From JBIYSM02 sp044759095 (GTDB lineage: Bacteria; Bacillota; Bacilli; Brevibacillales; Brevibacillaceae), in the NCBI RefSeq assembly GCF_044759095.2, contig NZ_JBIYSM020000014.1:18482-82481 (forward strand): a DNA stretch of 64,000 nucleotides, read 5' to 3'. Shown piece after piece: positions 17,265 through 26,918 of the stretch. The notes under the pieces were generated by a model that was not told where the DNA came from, searched no databases, and saw nothing but the letters and a program-made list of their open reading frames with translations. The first letter of the stretch is position 1, and the number at the start of each line of letters is the position of its first letter. The translations under genes were made by a program, and so were the position numbers.

Positions 17265-17744
17265 CTAACTATTGATGGCCTCATTCAATAGATCGGATGC
17301 TTGCTTGGTCGCAATTCCCTTTACCAGTACAAGTTCACTAATGAGAATTTGCTGAGCTTGGTCCAGCATGAATTTGTCCCCGGCTCCAAGCCCCTTTTTT
17401 TTGCTGATGCTTAGTAAATCACGGATGACTTCAGCACCTTCATAAATATCGCCACTCTTCATCTTATCCATATTGATTCGATATCTTTGGGTGGCATTAA
17501 CGGGAAGTTCGGGTTCTTCATCATGAAAAACAGCGAATACATCTTCCAATATATCTAAATCAACAACCTGGCGTATCCCTAGAGCGGACATTTTTTCGAC
17601 AGGGACCATGATATGCAATTCTCTCAGCAGCATATTTAACACAAAATAAAGATGTTTTTCTCCAAAAAACTCCTTCTCTTCAATCGCTTCAATGACACCT
17701 GCACCATGAATCGGATAAAAAATCTTGTCGCCAATTTGAAACAT
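17265..17744 (-). CDS. CarD-family transcription regulator
   Basis: A 159-residue protein with the CarD/CdnL/TRCF RNA-polymerase-interacting domain at its N-terminus (MFQIGDKIFYPIHGAGVIEAIE) and a helical C-terminal DNA-binding-like domain (GDKFMLDQAQQILISELVLVKG). Proteins of this family bind the RNA polymerase beta subunit and stabilise open promoter complexes. GAAAGGGGGG lies just before ATG 17744. It stands alone; nothing shows which promoters it serves. Confidence 0.88.
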   Translation of the reverse strand: MFQIGDKIFYPIHGAGVIEAIEEKEFFGEKHLYFVLNMLLRELHIMVPVEKMSALGIRQVVDLDILEDVFAVFHDEEPELPVNATQRYRINMDKMKSGDIYEGAEVIRDLLSISKKKGLGAGDKFMLDQAQQILISELVLVKGIATKQASDLLNEAINS

Positions 17745-17839
17745 ACGTCCCCCCCTTTCTGGAGTAACATAGTAAGTATACCATACTTATGCAATAACAA
17801 CAAAAAATAATTATTCTACCATATACAAATAATTTTAGC

Positions 17840-17872
17840 AATAATGAGTTTTAATAATGAGTTTTAATAATG
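17840..17872. repeat. Short tandem repeat, 13-bp unit
   Basis: AATAATGAGTTTT occurs twice in tandem (17840-17852, 17853-17865) followed by AATAATG. It lies in the 223-base gap between carD and the MATE gene, which shows no other gene. Confidence 0.7.
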
Positions 17873-17967
17873 CCTCATGATTGGGGTACCAAGCATTATG
17901 GTTGGACGGGCCGCCATCTTTCTAGTATCCTGTAGGATAGGAAAGAGAAAGAACGGGGTAGAGAGAG

Positions 17968-19320
17968 ATGAATGAGACCCAGACGCTGCAAGAAAAGATA
18001 TGGCAGTTTCTATCCGTATTGCTGCCGATTCTGATTACACAATTGGCGCTGTTTTCCATGACGTTTTTTGATACCGTCATGTCCGGCCACGCCAGCCCTA
18101 CCGACCTTGCGGGAGTGGCGATCGGGACCAGCCTGTGGGTGCCGATTCAGGCTGGATTGACTGGAATCCTCATGGCGGTTACCCCGATGGTGGCGCAAAT
18201 GGTAGGCGCTATGCGCAGGGATCAAGTGCCGTTTACGGTACTACAGGCGATGTATTTGGCCGCGGCAATCGCTGTTGCGGTCATTTTCTGCGGGGCCTTG
18301 GTTCTCGATCCGATTTTGAACAACATGAACCTGGAAACCGAGGTTCGCGACATTGCACGCAGCTTCTTACTCGCTCTTTCCTTAGGGATCGTACCGATGT
18401 TTGTCTATACCGTGATCCGCTGCTTCATAGATGCTCTTGGCTGGACGCGCGTCACGATGTTCATTACGCTGATTTCGTTGCCGATTAATGTGTTCCTCAA
18501 CTACGTCCTCATCTTCGGGAATTTCGGCATGCCCCGGCTGGGAGGTGTGGGCGCAGGGTATGCATCCGCCATCACGTATTGGTGTATTACGCTGATCAGC
18601 TTGTATGTCGTGCATCGGGTCGAACCGTTTGCTGAATATGGAATATTTTCGCGTTTTTTTAGCGTTTCCTTGGCTGCCTGGAAAGAGCTGCTCACACTTG
18701 GAGTGCCGATCGGCTTCTCGATTTTTTTTGAAGTGAGCATTTTCGCTGCCGTCACGCTGCTGATGAGCGAGTTTAACACCGTTACGATTGCTGCCCACCA
18801 GGCTGCGATGAACTTCGCCTCGTTCATTTACATGGTCCCGTTAAGCATTTCCATGGCTCTGACGATTGTGGTCGGCTTTGAAGTCGGGGCGAAACGGTAT
18901 CAAGATGCCAGACAGTACAGTTATCTGGGAATTGGTATGGCGCTTATCCTGGCGACGTGTTTCGGAATCGGACTATTCTTCTTCAGCGAACAGGTAGCAG
19001 GCTTTTACACGACCGATGCGGCTGTTCTTCAGCTGACTCAGCATTTTCTGCTGTATTCGATTCTGTTTCTGTTGTCAGACGCGGTTGCCGCACCGATTCA
19101 GGGAATCCTGCGAGGCTACAAGGATGTGAAAGTGACGTTCATCGTGGCGCTCGTTTCGTATTGGGTGATTGGTCTGCCGCTCGGATACCTTTTTGCCAAA
19201 TACACCACGCTTGCGGCGTTTGGATACTGGATTGGATTAATTTCCGGACTGGCGGCGGGAGCTGTGTTTTTATTCGGGCGATTGTTGGTATTGCAGCGTC
19301 AAAAGATGAAAGCAAATTAG
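17968..19320 (+). CDS. MATE-family multidrug efflux transporter
   Basis: A 450-residue protein with about twelve membrane helices and the two-bundle MATE layout. The N-terminal MATE signature is visible (LPILITQLALFSMTFFDTVMSGHA) and is echoed in the second half (LTLGVPIGFSIFFEVSIFAAV). MATE pumps export cationic drugs or metabolites using a Na+ or H+ gradient. ATG 17968 has GGGGTAGAGAG upstream. A long-form hairpin repeat starts just after the stop codon and could end transcription. The substrate is not predictable. Confidence 0.9.
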   Translation: MNETQTLQEKIWQFLSVLLPILITQLALFSMTFFDTVMSGHASPTDLAGVAIGTSLWVPIQAGLTGILMAVTPMVAQMVGAMRRDQVPFTVLQAMYLAAAIAVAVIFCGALVLDPILNNMNLETEVRDIARSFLLALSLGIVPMFVYTVIRCFIDALGWTRVTMFITLISLPINVFLNYVLIFGNFGMPRLGGVGAGYASAITYWCITLISLYVVHRVEPFAEYGIFSRFFSVSLAAWKELLTLGVPIGFSIFFEVSIFAAVTLLMSEFNTVTIAAHQAAMNFASFIYMVPLSISMALTIVVGFEVGAKRYQDARQYSYLGIGMALILATCFGIGLFFFSEQVAGFYTTDAAVLQLTQHFLLYSILFLLSDAVAAPIQGILRGYKDVKVTFIVALVSYWVIGLPLGYLFAKYTTLAAFGYWIGLISGLAAGAVFLFGRLLVLQRQKMKAN

Positions 19321-19325
19321 CGCGA

Positions 19326-19443
19326 AATATAGCTGCTTGGAAAGTGTTCGGGGCCCCGCCCGGCGAAGAGAGGGACCCCACTCGGCTCAGCGATCGCTAA
19401 CGCCGAGTGGGGTGAGGATAGCTCATGCCGGGTGGGTTTTCTT
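19326..19443 (+). repeat. Dispersed hairpin repeat, copy 2 (long form)
   Basis: Outer arms CCCGCCCGGC and GCCGGGTGGG enclose an inner hairpin with arms CCCCACTCGGC and GCCGAGTGGGG; TTTTCTT follows. The left extension ATATAGCTGCTTGGAAAGTG matches other copies. Confidence 0.88.
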
Positions 19444-19451
19444 ATCGTGTA

Positions 19452-19571
19452 GGAAAGTTTAAGGGCTTCACCGTGTGAAAGCGCCCTGAAATAAACTTTC
19501 CGGAACGCATAAAAAGTTTCCACTAACGAAGAACCAGCTTCTTCGAGAGGGCTTCAATCGAAGCTTTTTTT
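19452..19571 (+). ncRNA. Candidate structured RNA ending in a terminator
   Basis: Three hairpins follow each other. The first is long: GGAAAGTTTA (19452-19461) with TAAACTTTCC (19492-19501), then AGGGC/GCCCT and TTCAC/GTGAA inside. The second is CGAAGAA/TTCTTCG (19527-19545). The third is GCTTC/GAAGC (19551-19564) with seven T, a good terminator. No ORF fits. It could be an independent small RNA or only a complex 3' region of the MATE transcript. I do not recognise a known RNA family. Confidence 0.4.
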
Positions 19572-19749
19572 ATTCTTCCTTTAGGCTGTACAACGGGACT
19601 TCCTGCTCATTCTCCGGCTGGTCAAGGGGATAGATTCTGGCGGTTTCCTTCTTCTCATCGACATGCTGAATATAGATGGGCACCCCATCATAGGTTACAT
19701 TGGCCATAACAGGTGAGGCAGCGATCTCTTGTGCCCGTCGTGCGTTCAT
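19570..19749 (-). CDS. sspH: Small acid-soluble spore protein SspH
   Basis: A 59-residue H-type SASP: begins MNARRAQEIAASP, contains VTYDGVPIYIQHVDE and ends near NEQEVPLYSLKEE, matching B. subtilis SspH over its full length. It is a minor spore-core protein made in the forespore. ATG 19749 follows AAGGAGGGATTGCC; the longer upstream frame is not part of the protein. It shows that the organism makes endospores. Expression is presumably by a forespore sigma factor, but I did not identify its promoter. Confidence 0.93.
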   Translation of the reverse strand: MNARRAQEIAASPVMANVTYDGVPIYIQHVDEKKETARIYPLDQPENEQEVPLYSLKEE

Positions 19750-19887
19750 GGCAATCCCTCCTTGTGAATGGTGACACGAATAATTTTCACTCAAACCCAC
19801 CTGCCTATTCTGCATACCCGCTGATGAAACAGGGGATAAGCTGGACATCCTATGGATTGGAAATGGTAAAAGCACGAAGGAGGAACC

Positions 19888-21279
19888 ATGATGGCATACA
19901 GAATCGAAAAGGATACCCTGGGAGAAATGAGAGTTCCCGCGGACAAATTGTGGGCGGCGCAAACCCAGCGCAGCCTGCAGAATTTCCCCATTGGCTCGGA
20001 GAAAATGCCGCAGGAGATCATTCGGATGTTTGCCGTCCTGAAAAAAAGTGCAGCATGGGTCAATCAGAGGCTTGGGAAACTGGAAAAGGAAAAGGCAGAC
20101 GCCATCGTCGCCGCGGCAGATGAAATTTTACAGGGGAAGTGGGATGAGCATTTTCCGCTCGTGGTCTGGCAAACCGGCAGCGGAACCCAGTCCAATATGA
20201 ACGTGAATGAAGTGATTGCCAACCGGGCCAATCAGCTGTTGGAGCAACAGGGGAGCACGCTTCGGATCCACCCCAATGATGATGTCAACAAATCGCAAAG
20301 CTCGAATGATACGTTCCCTACCGTCATGCATGTCGCCGGTTTGATCGCGATTGAAGACCGGGTGCTGCCCTCTCTGGCCACATTAAAGGAGACTCTGCGT
20401 CTAAAAAGTGAGGAATACAAGGACATTATCAAGATCGGGCGGACGCATTTGCAGGATGCAACCCCTTTGACGCTGGGGCAGGAAATCAGCGGCTGGTGCC
20501 GGATGCTTGAAAAAAGCGAGAGGATGATAAAGGAGAGCGCGGAATTCCTGAGGGAGCTTGCCATCGGGGGAACTGCTGTAGGGACCGGTATCAATGCCCA
20601 TCCGAAGTTCGGTGAGATGGTGGCAAAGGAAATCAGCAGGTTGACTGGAAAGGCCTTCGTGTCTGCGGTCAATAAATTTCACGCATTGACCAGCCATGAT
20701 GAGATGGTGCATGTTCACGGGGCGTTAAAAGCGTTGGCTGCGGATCTGATGAAAATCGCCAATGATGTAAGGTGGCTGGCAAGCGGGCCGCGCTCCGGAA
20801 TCGGTGAAATCACGATACCGGCCAATGAGCCGGGCAGCTCGATTATGCCCGGAAAGGTCAACCCGACCCAAAGCGAAGCGCTGACCATGGTCGTTTGCCA
20901 GGTGATGGGCAATGATGCAACGATCGGATTTGCCGCCAGCCAGGGAAACTTTGAGTTGAATGTCTTTAAGCCGGTGATCATCTACAATTTCCTTCAATCA
21001 GCTCGGCTTCTTGCTGACGCGATGCTTTCCTTCCATGACAAATGCGCGATTGGGATTGAGCCCAACCTGGGAGTGATCAAACAAAATCTGGAGCGTTCCC
21101 TGATGCTGGTAACCGCATTAAATCCCTACATCGGCTATGAAAATGCGGCAGCGGTGGCGAAATTGGCCCATAAAGAAGGCTTAACACTGAAGGAAGCCGC
21201 GCTCAAAAGCAAGCTGTTGACCGAAGAGCAATTTGATCAGATTGTTCGGCCGGAACAGATGATTCATCCGAAGGAATAG
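19888..21279 (+). CDS. fumC: Class II fumarate hydratase
   Basis: A 463-residue fumarase of the aspartase/fumarase superfamily. The signature GSSIMPGKVNPTQSEAL is near residue 315, and the other conserved regions GSGTQSNMN and GRTHLQDATP are present. It interconverts fumarate and L-malate in the TCA cycle without an iron-sulfur cluster. AAGGAGG precedes ATG 19888; a second ATG follows at once, so the start may be one codon later. The gene is monocistronic, convergent with lplT and divergent from sspH. Confidence 0.95.
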   Translation: MMAYRIEKDTLGEMRVPADKLWAAQTQRSLQNFPIGSEKMPQEIIRMFAVLKKSAAWVNQRLGKLEKEKADAIVAAADEILQGKWDEHFPLVVWQTGSGTQSNMNVNEVIANRANQLLEQQGSTLRIHPNDDVNKSQSSNDTFPTVMHVAGLIAIEDRVLPSLATLKETLRLKSEEYKDIIKIGRTHLQDATPLTLGQEISGWCRMLEKSERMIKESAEFLRELAIGGTAVGTGINAHPKFGEMVAKEISRLTGKAFVSAVNKFHALTSHDEMVHVHGALKALAADLMKIANDVRWLASGPRSGIGEITIPANEPGSSIMPGKVNPTQSEALTMVVCQVMGNDATIGFAASQGNFELNVFKPVIIYNFLQSARLLADAMLSFHDKCAIGIEPNLGVIKQNLERSLMLVTALNPYIGYENAAAVAKLAHKEGLTLKEAALKSKLLTEEQFDQIVRPEQMIHPKE

Positions 21280-21287
21280 CTTATCCG

Positions 21288-22499
21288 TCACTGCTTCACG
21301 ATGGCTTGAACCCTTTTAAACTGCTCGCTCTGGTTCCGCAGATAGATCAGGAACAGCAAGAGCAGCAACCCCTGAACGACAATCGCACCGGATACGGATA
21401 CGCCGAGATACACGATCACATAGTAAATCCCTGAACCGACGACCATCAGAACGTTTTCGATGAAATTCTGAATCGCAATCGTTTGTCCCGAGCCTACCAT
21501 CTTTTTTCCTTCCTCCTGCAAGACCGTGTTCATCGGAACGATAAATACGCCGCCCATGAATCCGACCAGCAACAGGAAGAGGATGGCGACGACAGTGACA
21601 TGGAACCAGGGGAACATCAGGATGAGCATACACATGAACACTCCATAGACAACCGAACGGTAGAACCGGTGTAACGGAACCAGTTTCGGGGCCAGAAACG
21701 CGCCGATGATAATCCCAATGGAGGTGGTCGCCAGGATCAACGAGACGGAGAAGCTATTGGGATCAATCCCAAGCGAAGCGGGGATCCATGCAAGAACGGC
21801 TACCCGCAGCACCGCCGAGCTCATCCAGAACGAACCGGTCCCAATCAAGGAGAAATTCGTTTCGGGCTTGCGCATAAGTTGATTCAGATTGGCAAAGAAA
21901 CGCCGTGCCTCCGTCCCATAGCGGATGTTCCGGTTGCCATTGATGCGCGGGATAAAAAAGGTCATCAGGACAGACGAGCTGTAAAGGGCCAAGCAAATCA
22001 GAGACGAGACCGATGGGGGAGTCATCGCTGCGATTGCCCCCCCGCCGCCGATTCCGGTCAGAATGGCGATGATCGTGTACGCCTCGATTCTTGCATTGGC
22101 GTGGAACAGTTCGTTTTCATTTTTCGTCAATTCCGGCAGGATGCCGTACTTGGCCGGGGAGTATACGACAGCGCCTACCCCAACGGTGAAGTAGCAAAGC
22201 ATTAAGAGCAGGATACTGGAATGGTCCATGAGGAAAAGCAGCAGTACGCCAAGCACCTTGATCAGGTTGCCAATCACCAGCACAACCGATTTGGGAAGCT
22301 TGTCGGCGAATGGCCCGACGATCGGGGCGAGCACGATATACGGCAGGAAGAAGGAAATGGATACAAGTGCGAGCAATGCGGGAGAGAAACCATTCTCCCG
22401 CAGCAGATTGGCGATGACAAACAAAATCATGTTATCGGCAAAAGCCGATAAGAATTGCGTGAAGTAAAGGGCTTGCAGAGGTTGGAATCGGATGGTCAT
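21288..22499 (-). CDS. lplT: Lysophospholipid transporter, MFS family (LplT-like)
   Basis: A 403-residue major-facilitator protein with about twelve membrane helices (YFTQFLSAFADNMILFVIANLL at the start). It is the second gene after aas, overlapping it by four bases. In enterobacteria LplT flips lysophospholipids inward and Aas re-acylates them; the coupled pair here suggests the same job. The function is inferred from this context and overall similarity. Confidence 0.82.
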   Translation of the reverse strand: MTIRFQPLQALYFTQFLSAFADNMILFVIANLLRENGFSPALLALVSISFFLPYIVLAPIVGPFADKLPKSVVLVIGNLIKVLGVLLLFLMDHSSILLLMLCYFTVGVGAVVYSPAKYGILPELTKNENELFHANARIEAYTIIAILTGIGGGGAIAAMTPPSVSSLICLALYSSSVLMTFFIPRINGNRNIRYGTEARRFFANLNQLMRKPETNFSLIGTGSFWMSSAVLRVAVLAWIPASLGIDPNSFSVSLILATTSIGIIIGAFLAPKLVPLHRFYRSVVYGVFMCMLILMFPWFHVTVVAILFLLLVGFMGGVFIVPMNTVLQEEGKKMVGSGQTIAIQNFIENVLMVVGSGIYYVIVYLGVSVSGAIVVQGLLLLLFLIYLRNQSEQFKRVQAIVKQ

Positions 22500-24610
22500 G
22501 CTTTGTCCCCGCCTTTTTCGGCAATTTCTTTCAGACGTACATAATCGGTTTTTCCGCTGCCAAGCAAGGGCAGCTGGTCAATCACTTGAAGAGAGGCCGG
22601 AAGCAGAAGAGGAGAGTATTGCTTCTGTGCCAGATAAGTCCGCAGCAGATCCATGCGGACTGATGCGTCCGTCGTGTACAGAAGGATTCGTTCCCCTTTG
22701 CGCTGGTCGTTTACGGCGACGGAAGCAAAATCAGAGTGACCGAAACACTGGGAAGCCAACTCTTCCACCAGGTTGAGAGAGACCATCTCTCCACCGATTT
22801 TGGCGAAGCGCTTCAAGCGGGATGTAATGGTCAGGCAGCCGTCCGAATCCATCTCGACCAGATCTCCCGTTCGATACCATTCATCCGCAGGAAGGAATCC
22901 TGCGCCATGTATCAGGTAACCCTTCATGACATTGGGTCCTTTTACGAGCAGGTGGCCGCCTGATGTGATGCCTTCGACCGGCTCCAATTGATATTCGATT
23001 CCGGGCAACAAACGCCCTACCGTACCCTGTTTGTTTACCAGAGGTGTATTGAGGGACAGGATCGGGGACGTCTCTGTTGCCCCATAACCTTCAAAAATCC
23101 GTACGCCGAATTTCTCCATGTACATCTGCCTTACATCGGCCTTCAGCTTTTCTGCTCCCGCAAACACATAGCGGAGAGAGTAGAAGTTGTAAGGGTGAGC
23201 CAATTTCCCGTAGCCGGCAAGGAACGTCGATGTGCCAAACAGAATCGTCACGTTCTGATCGTAGCAAATCTCCGAGATGATCTTGTAATGCAGCGGACTG
23301 GGATAGAGATAGACAGGAATGCCGGCTACCACCGGTAAAAGGGTTCCTGCCGTCAGTCCAAAACTATGGAACATCGGGAGCGCATTTAGGATCTTGTCTT
23401 TGGATGTGAAATCGATGACGCTTTTCACTTGTTGGATGTTGGCGTACAAATTGGTGTGCGTCAACACAACGCCTTTTGGCTTGCTTTCACTTCCCGAAGT
23501 AAAGAGAATCAGTTCGTTGGTGGCTGCTTGTGAGGGTTGCTGCATCAGATAGCGGGACAGAGCCGAGATTTTATCCCAAGCAGTGGCGGATGCTTTCACA
23601 TCCTCCAAATAGATGAGGTTGACCCGGCCCTGCATGCCAGATATCAGATGGTCCAGCTTCCCTTTTTCAATAAATAACCGGGATGTCAGGATGGTCTGGA
23701 TTCCTGCTGTTTCGCAACAGTCCAGAAGCGAGCGAACACCGAGTGAAAAGTTTAGGATCGCAGGTGTTATCCCGATTCGGAACAGGGAAAGCAGGGTGAC
23801 CAGGTGGCCTACGGAATTGGGGAGAAGCACCCCGACGGCATGATGATCCTTCAGCATTGTTTTCCATTTATTCCCGAGCAGGTAGCTTCCCATCAGCAAT
23901 GTACGATAGGTGATGGCGGTGGATAGATCCTTGGCGATCACTTGCTTGCTTCCGTGAATGCGAGCCGCCTCGAGCACCTCATTAAACAGGTTTACCTGCT
24001 CCTTCATCCGGGCTTGAAACAATTCGGTTTGCATGGTGCGCAGGATAAAGTCGCTCGCGGCCGCTTTTTGCTCTCTCATGGATTCGTTTTCTTTCTTTTG
24101 CAAAGTAAACGGGGTGCCAATGGAGATCGTGACCTTCGGGAACCAGGCGATTCGCACTTTTCCTTTCAGGTAGGAGAAAATGGATCGCTCCAGCCCTTGA
24201 ATGGCGACAGGATAAACGGCAGCGCCGGTTCGCAGGGCCAGGTATCCAACGCCGCTGTAGATTTTCATGAGTCCGCCGGTCGTGGTGATGCGGCCCTCCG
24301 GGAAAATCACCAGCGATTCGCCGCTATTTATGACGCGAATCATGTGACGAATGGAATACGGGTTCATCGGGTCGACGGTGATGTGTTTGCGGAAGCGGAG
24401 GAAAAACGAGAACTTCCTGGCGATTTCCGTATTTGCGACAAAGGTTGTTTGTTGGGGGAGGCAGAAGGACAAGAGAACGGCATCCAGCAAGGAAACGTGA
24501 TTCGGCATGAGGATAGAGGGTTTCAAAAAGTCAATTTTGTCCAGACCCTGGATGCGAGGACGAAACCACAGCAGGAGTACCATTTTGAAGAAGGCATGAA
24601 TGAGAAACAT
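22496..24610 (-). CDS. aas: Aas-type bifunctional acyltransferase / acyl-ACP synthetase
   Basis: A 704-residue fusion. The N-terminal part (about 1-200) is a PlsC-type acyltransferase with NHVSLLDAV (HX4D) and FPEGRIT. The rest is an AMP-forming acyl-activating enzyme with LFTSGSESKPKGVVLTH, GYGATETSP and YRTGDLVE. Such proteins re-acylate lysophospholipids at the membrane. ATG 24610 is used because AAAGGTG sits upstream; GTG 24622 is in frame. It is translationally coupled to lplT. Core residues of both domains are present. Confidence 0.88.
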   Translation of the reverse strand: MFLIHAFFKMVLLLWFRPRIQGLDKIDFLKPSILMPNHVSLLDAVLLSFCLPQQTTFVANTEIARKFSFFLRFRKHITVDPMNPYSIRHMIRVINSGESLVIFPEGRITTTGGLMKIYSGVGYLALRTGAAVYPVAIQGLERSIFSYLKGKVRIAWFPKVTISIGTPFTLQKKENESMREQKAAASDFILRTMQTELFQARMKEQVNLFNEVLEAARIHGSKQVIAKDLSTAITYRTLLMGSYLLGNKWKTMLKDHHAVGVLLPNSVGHLVTLLSLFRIGITPAILNFSLGVRSLLDCCETAGIQTILTSRLFIEKGKLDHLISGMQGRVNLIYLEDVKASATAWDKISALSRYLMQQPSQAATNELILFTSGSESKPKGVVLTHTNLYANIQQVKSVIDFTSKDKILNALPMFHSFGLTAGTLLPVVAGIPVYLYPSPLHYKIISEICYDQNVTILFGTSTFLAGYGKLAHPYNFYSLRYVFAGAEKLKADVRQMYMEKFGVRIFEGYGATETSPILSLNTPLVNKQGTVGRLLPGIEYQLEPVEGITSGGHLLVKGPNVMKGYLIHGAGFLPADEWYRTGDLVEMDSDGCLTITSRLKRFAKIGGEMVSLNLVEELASQCFGHSDFASVAVNDQRKGERILLYTTDASVRMDLLRTYLAQKQYSPLLLPASLQVIDQLPLLGSGKTDYVRLKEIAEKGGDKA

Positions 24611-24667
24611 AGAAGACCACACCTTTGCGAAGGACTTGTAGCTTTCATTCTACGGTCCGGCGGGAAA

Positions 24668-24694
24668 TAAAAAAGTACCAACTTTCATTGGTAC
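24668..24694 (-). terminator. Terminator of the two-component operon
   Basis: On the minus strand GTACCAA and TTGGTAC form a stem followed by TTTTTTATTT, about 40 bases after the response-regulator stop codon. Confidence 0.75.
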
Positions 24695-24731
24695 CTGGTC
24701 ATATGCCGGGAGCAATGTTGTGGCCGGTGGG

Positions 24732-25370
24732 TTAAAACAGCTTTTTTTGTTTGGCTTTGGCTGCCGCTTCCTTGCTGGTCTTGACGCCCAGCTTTTTTAA
24801 AATGCGGTTGATGTGGTTCTTGATCGTCCGCCTGGTGATATGAAGGGTTTTTTCAATCTGGGATTGGGTTTGGCCCTGATGAATCAACTGCAGCAGTTCT
24901 TTTTCCGCGGGAGACAACAGCTTCTGGAATTCTTCGTTTTTTAAACGCAGAAATTCATTTCGCAAAGCGGCAGCGGCTGTAGGATGGATTGCCGATTGAC
25001 GATTGTAGGCTGCGCGGATGGCGTCCGGTATTTCCTTGAAGTTTGATTTGCTGATGTAGTTGACGGCGCCCGCCGAAAAGGACTCAATGATCACGTCTTC
25101 CGCTGTATGGGACGTAAGCATGATGATTTTGCAGTCTTCCTTTTGCTCGGTGATGGAGAGTGCGGTATCGATCCCATCCAGATTGTTTTCGGTAAGATTA
25201 ATGTCCATCAGGACCACATCGGCATCGGATTCTTGAAACCATTTAAGAGCCTCTTCCTGGGTTCCGGCTTCGCCTACGATGGTCACGTCGGCTTCTTTGT
25301 TGATGTAGTCCACCAGGCCTTTTCGCCAGACGAGGTCGTCTTCCACGATGAAAACACGGATTTTCTGCAT
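24732..25370 (-). CDS. NarL/LuxR-family response regulator
   Basis: A 212-residue regulator. The receiver domain starts MQKIRVFIVEDDLVWRKGL with the phosphoacceptor Asp in DVVLMDINL; the C-terminal helix-turn-helix is LuxR type (LSPAEKELLQLIHQGQTQSQIEKTLHITRRTIKNH as the general pattern, about residues 145-190). The gene follows the sensor kinase with nine bases between them, so they form one operon and one signalling pair. No target is visible nearby, unless the adjacent aas-lplT pair is controlled. The input signal is unknown. Confidence 0.88.
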   Translation of the reverse strand: MQKIRVFIVEDDLVWRKGLVDYINKEADVTIVGEAGTQEEALKWFQESDADVVLMDINLTENNLDGIDTALSITEQKEDCKIIMLTSHTAEDVIIESFSAGAVNYISKSNFKEIPDAIRAAYNRQSAIHPTAAAALRNEFLRLKNEEFQKLLSPAEKELLQLIHQGQTQSQIEKTLHITRRTIKNHINRILKKLGVKTSKEAAAKAKQKKLF

Positions 25371-25379
25371 GGGTTCCTC

Positions 25380-26741
25380 CTAGGCAATCACACGCTTTTG
25401 CGGGAAATAAAGAAATACGGTTGTCCCTTCATCTTTGACACTATAGATCTCCAACGTGCCCTGATGTTTTTGCAGGACGTTGTAGCAGTAGGACAACCCC
25501 AAACCGAAATTCTGGCCGGATTTCTTGGTGGAAAAGAACGGGTCCAGAACATGGGGCAGATTCTCCTTGGCTATGCCTGTTCCGGTATCGGAAACCGCAA
25601 TCACCAGGTGCTTTTTGGATAAAAACAGCTGCAGCTTGAGGGTCCCCCCGTTTTTCATGGCCTCAAAGGAGTTCATACAGAGATTGGTGAGGACCTCCCG
25701 CAGCTGTACGGGATCACATCGCAACATCAGCGTATCGTCCAACTCAGTGATCACTTCTGTCTGATACTTGTCAGCATAAGGCTTCATATCAAGCAGCACC
25801 TGATGAATCACCGCGCTCGGACGAATGGTCTCTTCCTGCAGAACCATATCCTGCAATTGTCCCTGAATCCGATTCATCATGTCCAGGATATGTTGGGCGG
25901 ACTGGATCACAATCTTGGCGTCGTCCCGTAGTTTTGGCTGGTCTGTTTCCACAGCGTAGGATTGAATGCGATCGGCGTAAAGGGTGATTTTGCCCACTTC
26001 GTTTTTGATTGTGTGGTTTACGATTTGCGCGCCAGAGGTGATGGCGCGCAGCGTACTGTTCAAGCGATGCTTTTGCACACGCCATTTAACCCCAAGAAAA
26101 CCGTATTTCACGCTGATAAACAATATGAGAAGAAACTGAATGCCAACCACCAGACTGTTATAGCGCCATGCGTCGTAGTAGTTTTGTGTCCGCATGACAT
26201 AGAGCAGGGTAAATACAAACAGCATCGGTACGATGACAAGAAGGTTGGTAAACAACCGGCTCTTTTTTACGAGCGGATCTTTTTCAATCCGGTAGAGATG
26301 TACCAGAATCAGGCTGGCTGACAGGAAATAGGGGATGACCCACACCAGCATCAGCCAATAGTTGAACTGCAGAACCGGATAGATCGGCGTAATGACCAGC
26401 ATGATCAGCGGCGGGACAAGGGCGGCGTATTGTATGATGATTTTGGTTTTTCGCGTGATCCATTCACCGGAGTATACGGCAAACAGGAGAAACGTGTACG
26501 GCAGACCCACCTGACAAACAAAGGAAGAGAACTTGCTGACGAACTTCAGCCCGGAAACAAGGGCGGGATGGAGTGTGTCCTGAAAAAGGGGGAGTAGCGT
26601 CTCATCAATCACGGCTGCGAAAAAACCGCCTCCTCCGACAAACGCGGTGGCGCTGGCCCAGCGGATGGATGTATTTTTGGGATCCGTGAAAAGCACAAGG
26701 AGCCCGAGGGCCCATATGGTAAACAATACGAGAACCATCAT
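25380..26741 (-). CDS. Membrane sensor histidine kinase
   Basis: A 453-residue kinase. The N-terminal half (about 1-215) holds about seven hydrophobic segments; the C-terminal half has a probable phospho-His in IVNHTIKNEVGKI and an ATPase domain with NLCMNSFEAMKNGG, DTGTGIA and GLGLSYCY. The start at ATG 26741 follows CAGGAG at a rather long spacing; the frame extends far upstream (to 27299) but that part is low-quality sequence and overlaps hrpB. It should phosphorylate the following LuxR-type regulator. The ligand is unknown; a multi-helix sensor suggests a membrane or hydrophobic cue. Confidence 0.82.
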   Translation of the reverse strand: MMVLVLFTIWALGLLVLFTDPKNTSIRWASATAFVGGGGFFAAVIDETLLPLFQDTLHPALVSGLKFVSKFSSFVCQVGLPYTFLLFAVYSGEWITRKTKIIIQYAALVPPLIMLVITPIYPVLQFNYWLMLVWVIPYFLSASLILVHLYRIEKDPLVKKSRLFTNLLVIVPMLFVFTLLYVMRTQNYYDAWRYNSLVVGIQFLLILFISVKYGFLGVKWRVQKHRLNSTLRAITSGAQIVNHTIKNEVGKITLYADRIQSYAVETDQPKLRDDAKIVIQSAQHILDMMNRIQGQLQDMVLQEETIRPSAVIHQVLLDMKPYADKYQTEVITELDDTLMLRCDPVQLREVLTNLCMNSFEAMKNGGTLKLQLFLSKKHLVIAVSDTGTGIAKENLPHVLDPFFSTKKSGQNFGLGLSYCYNVLQKHQGTLEIYSVKDEGTTVFLYFPQKRVIA

Positions 26742-26918
26742 GTGTGTGCAGGTCTCCTGTCTTTGTATAGACCTATTATATACTGCAAAAGGGAGCAGCG
26801 ATTGTAAAAAAAGCATGGACGACAGCAAGAAGCCGGTCCATGTGTAGATACCCGGCGTGAATTCATGTATTCTTACCAAAGAGTCAACATCTGAATGCTT
26901 GCCTATGGAGTGATAGGG

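Noticed and set aside
19321..19400. Frames ending in FGAPPGE-type peptides at repeat copies
   Set aside because: They come from reading through the hairpin repeat and recur wherever a copy lies, so they are not genes.
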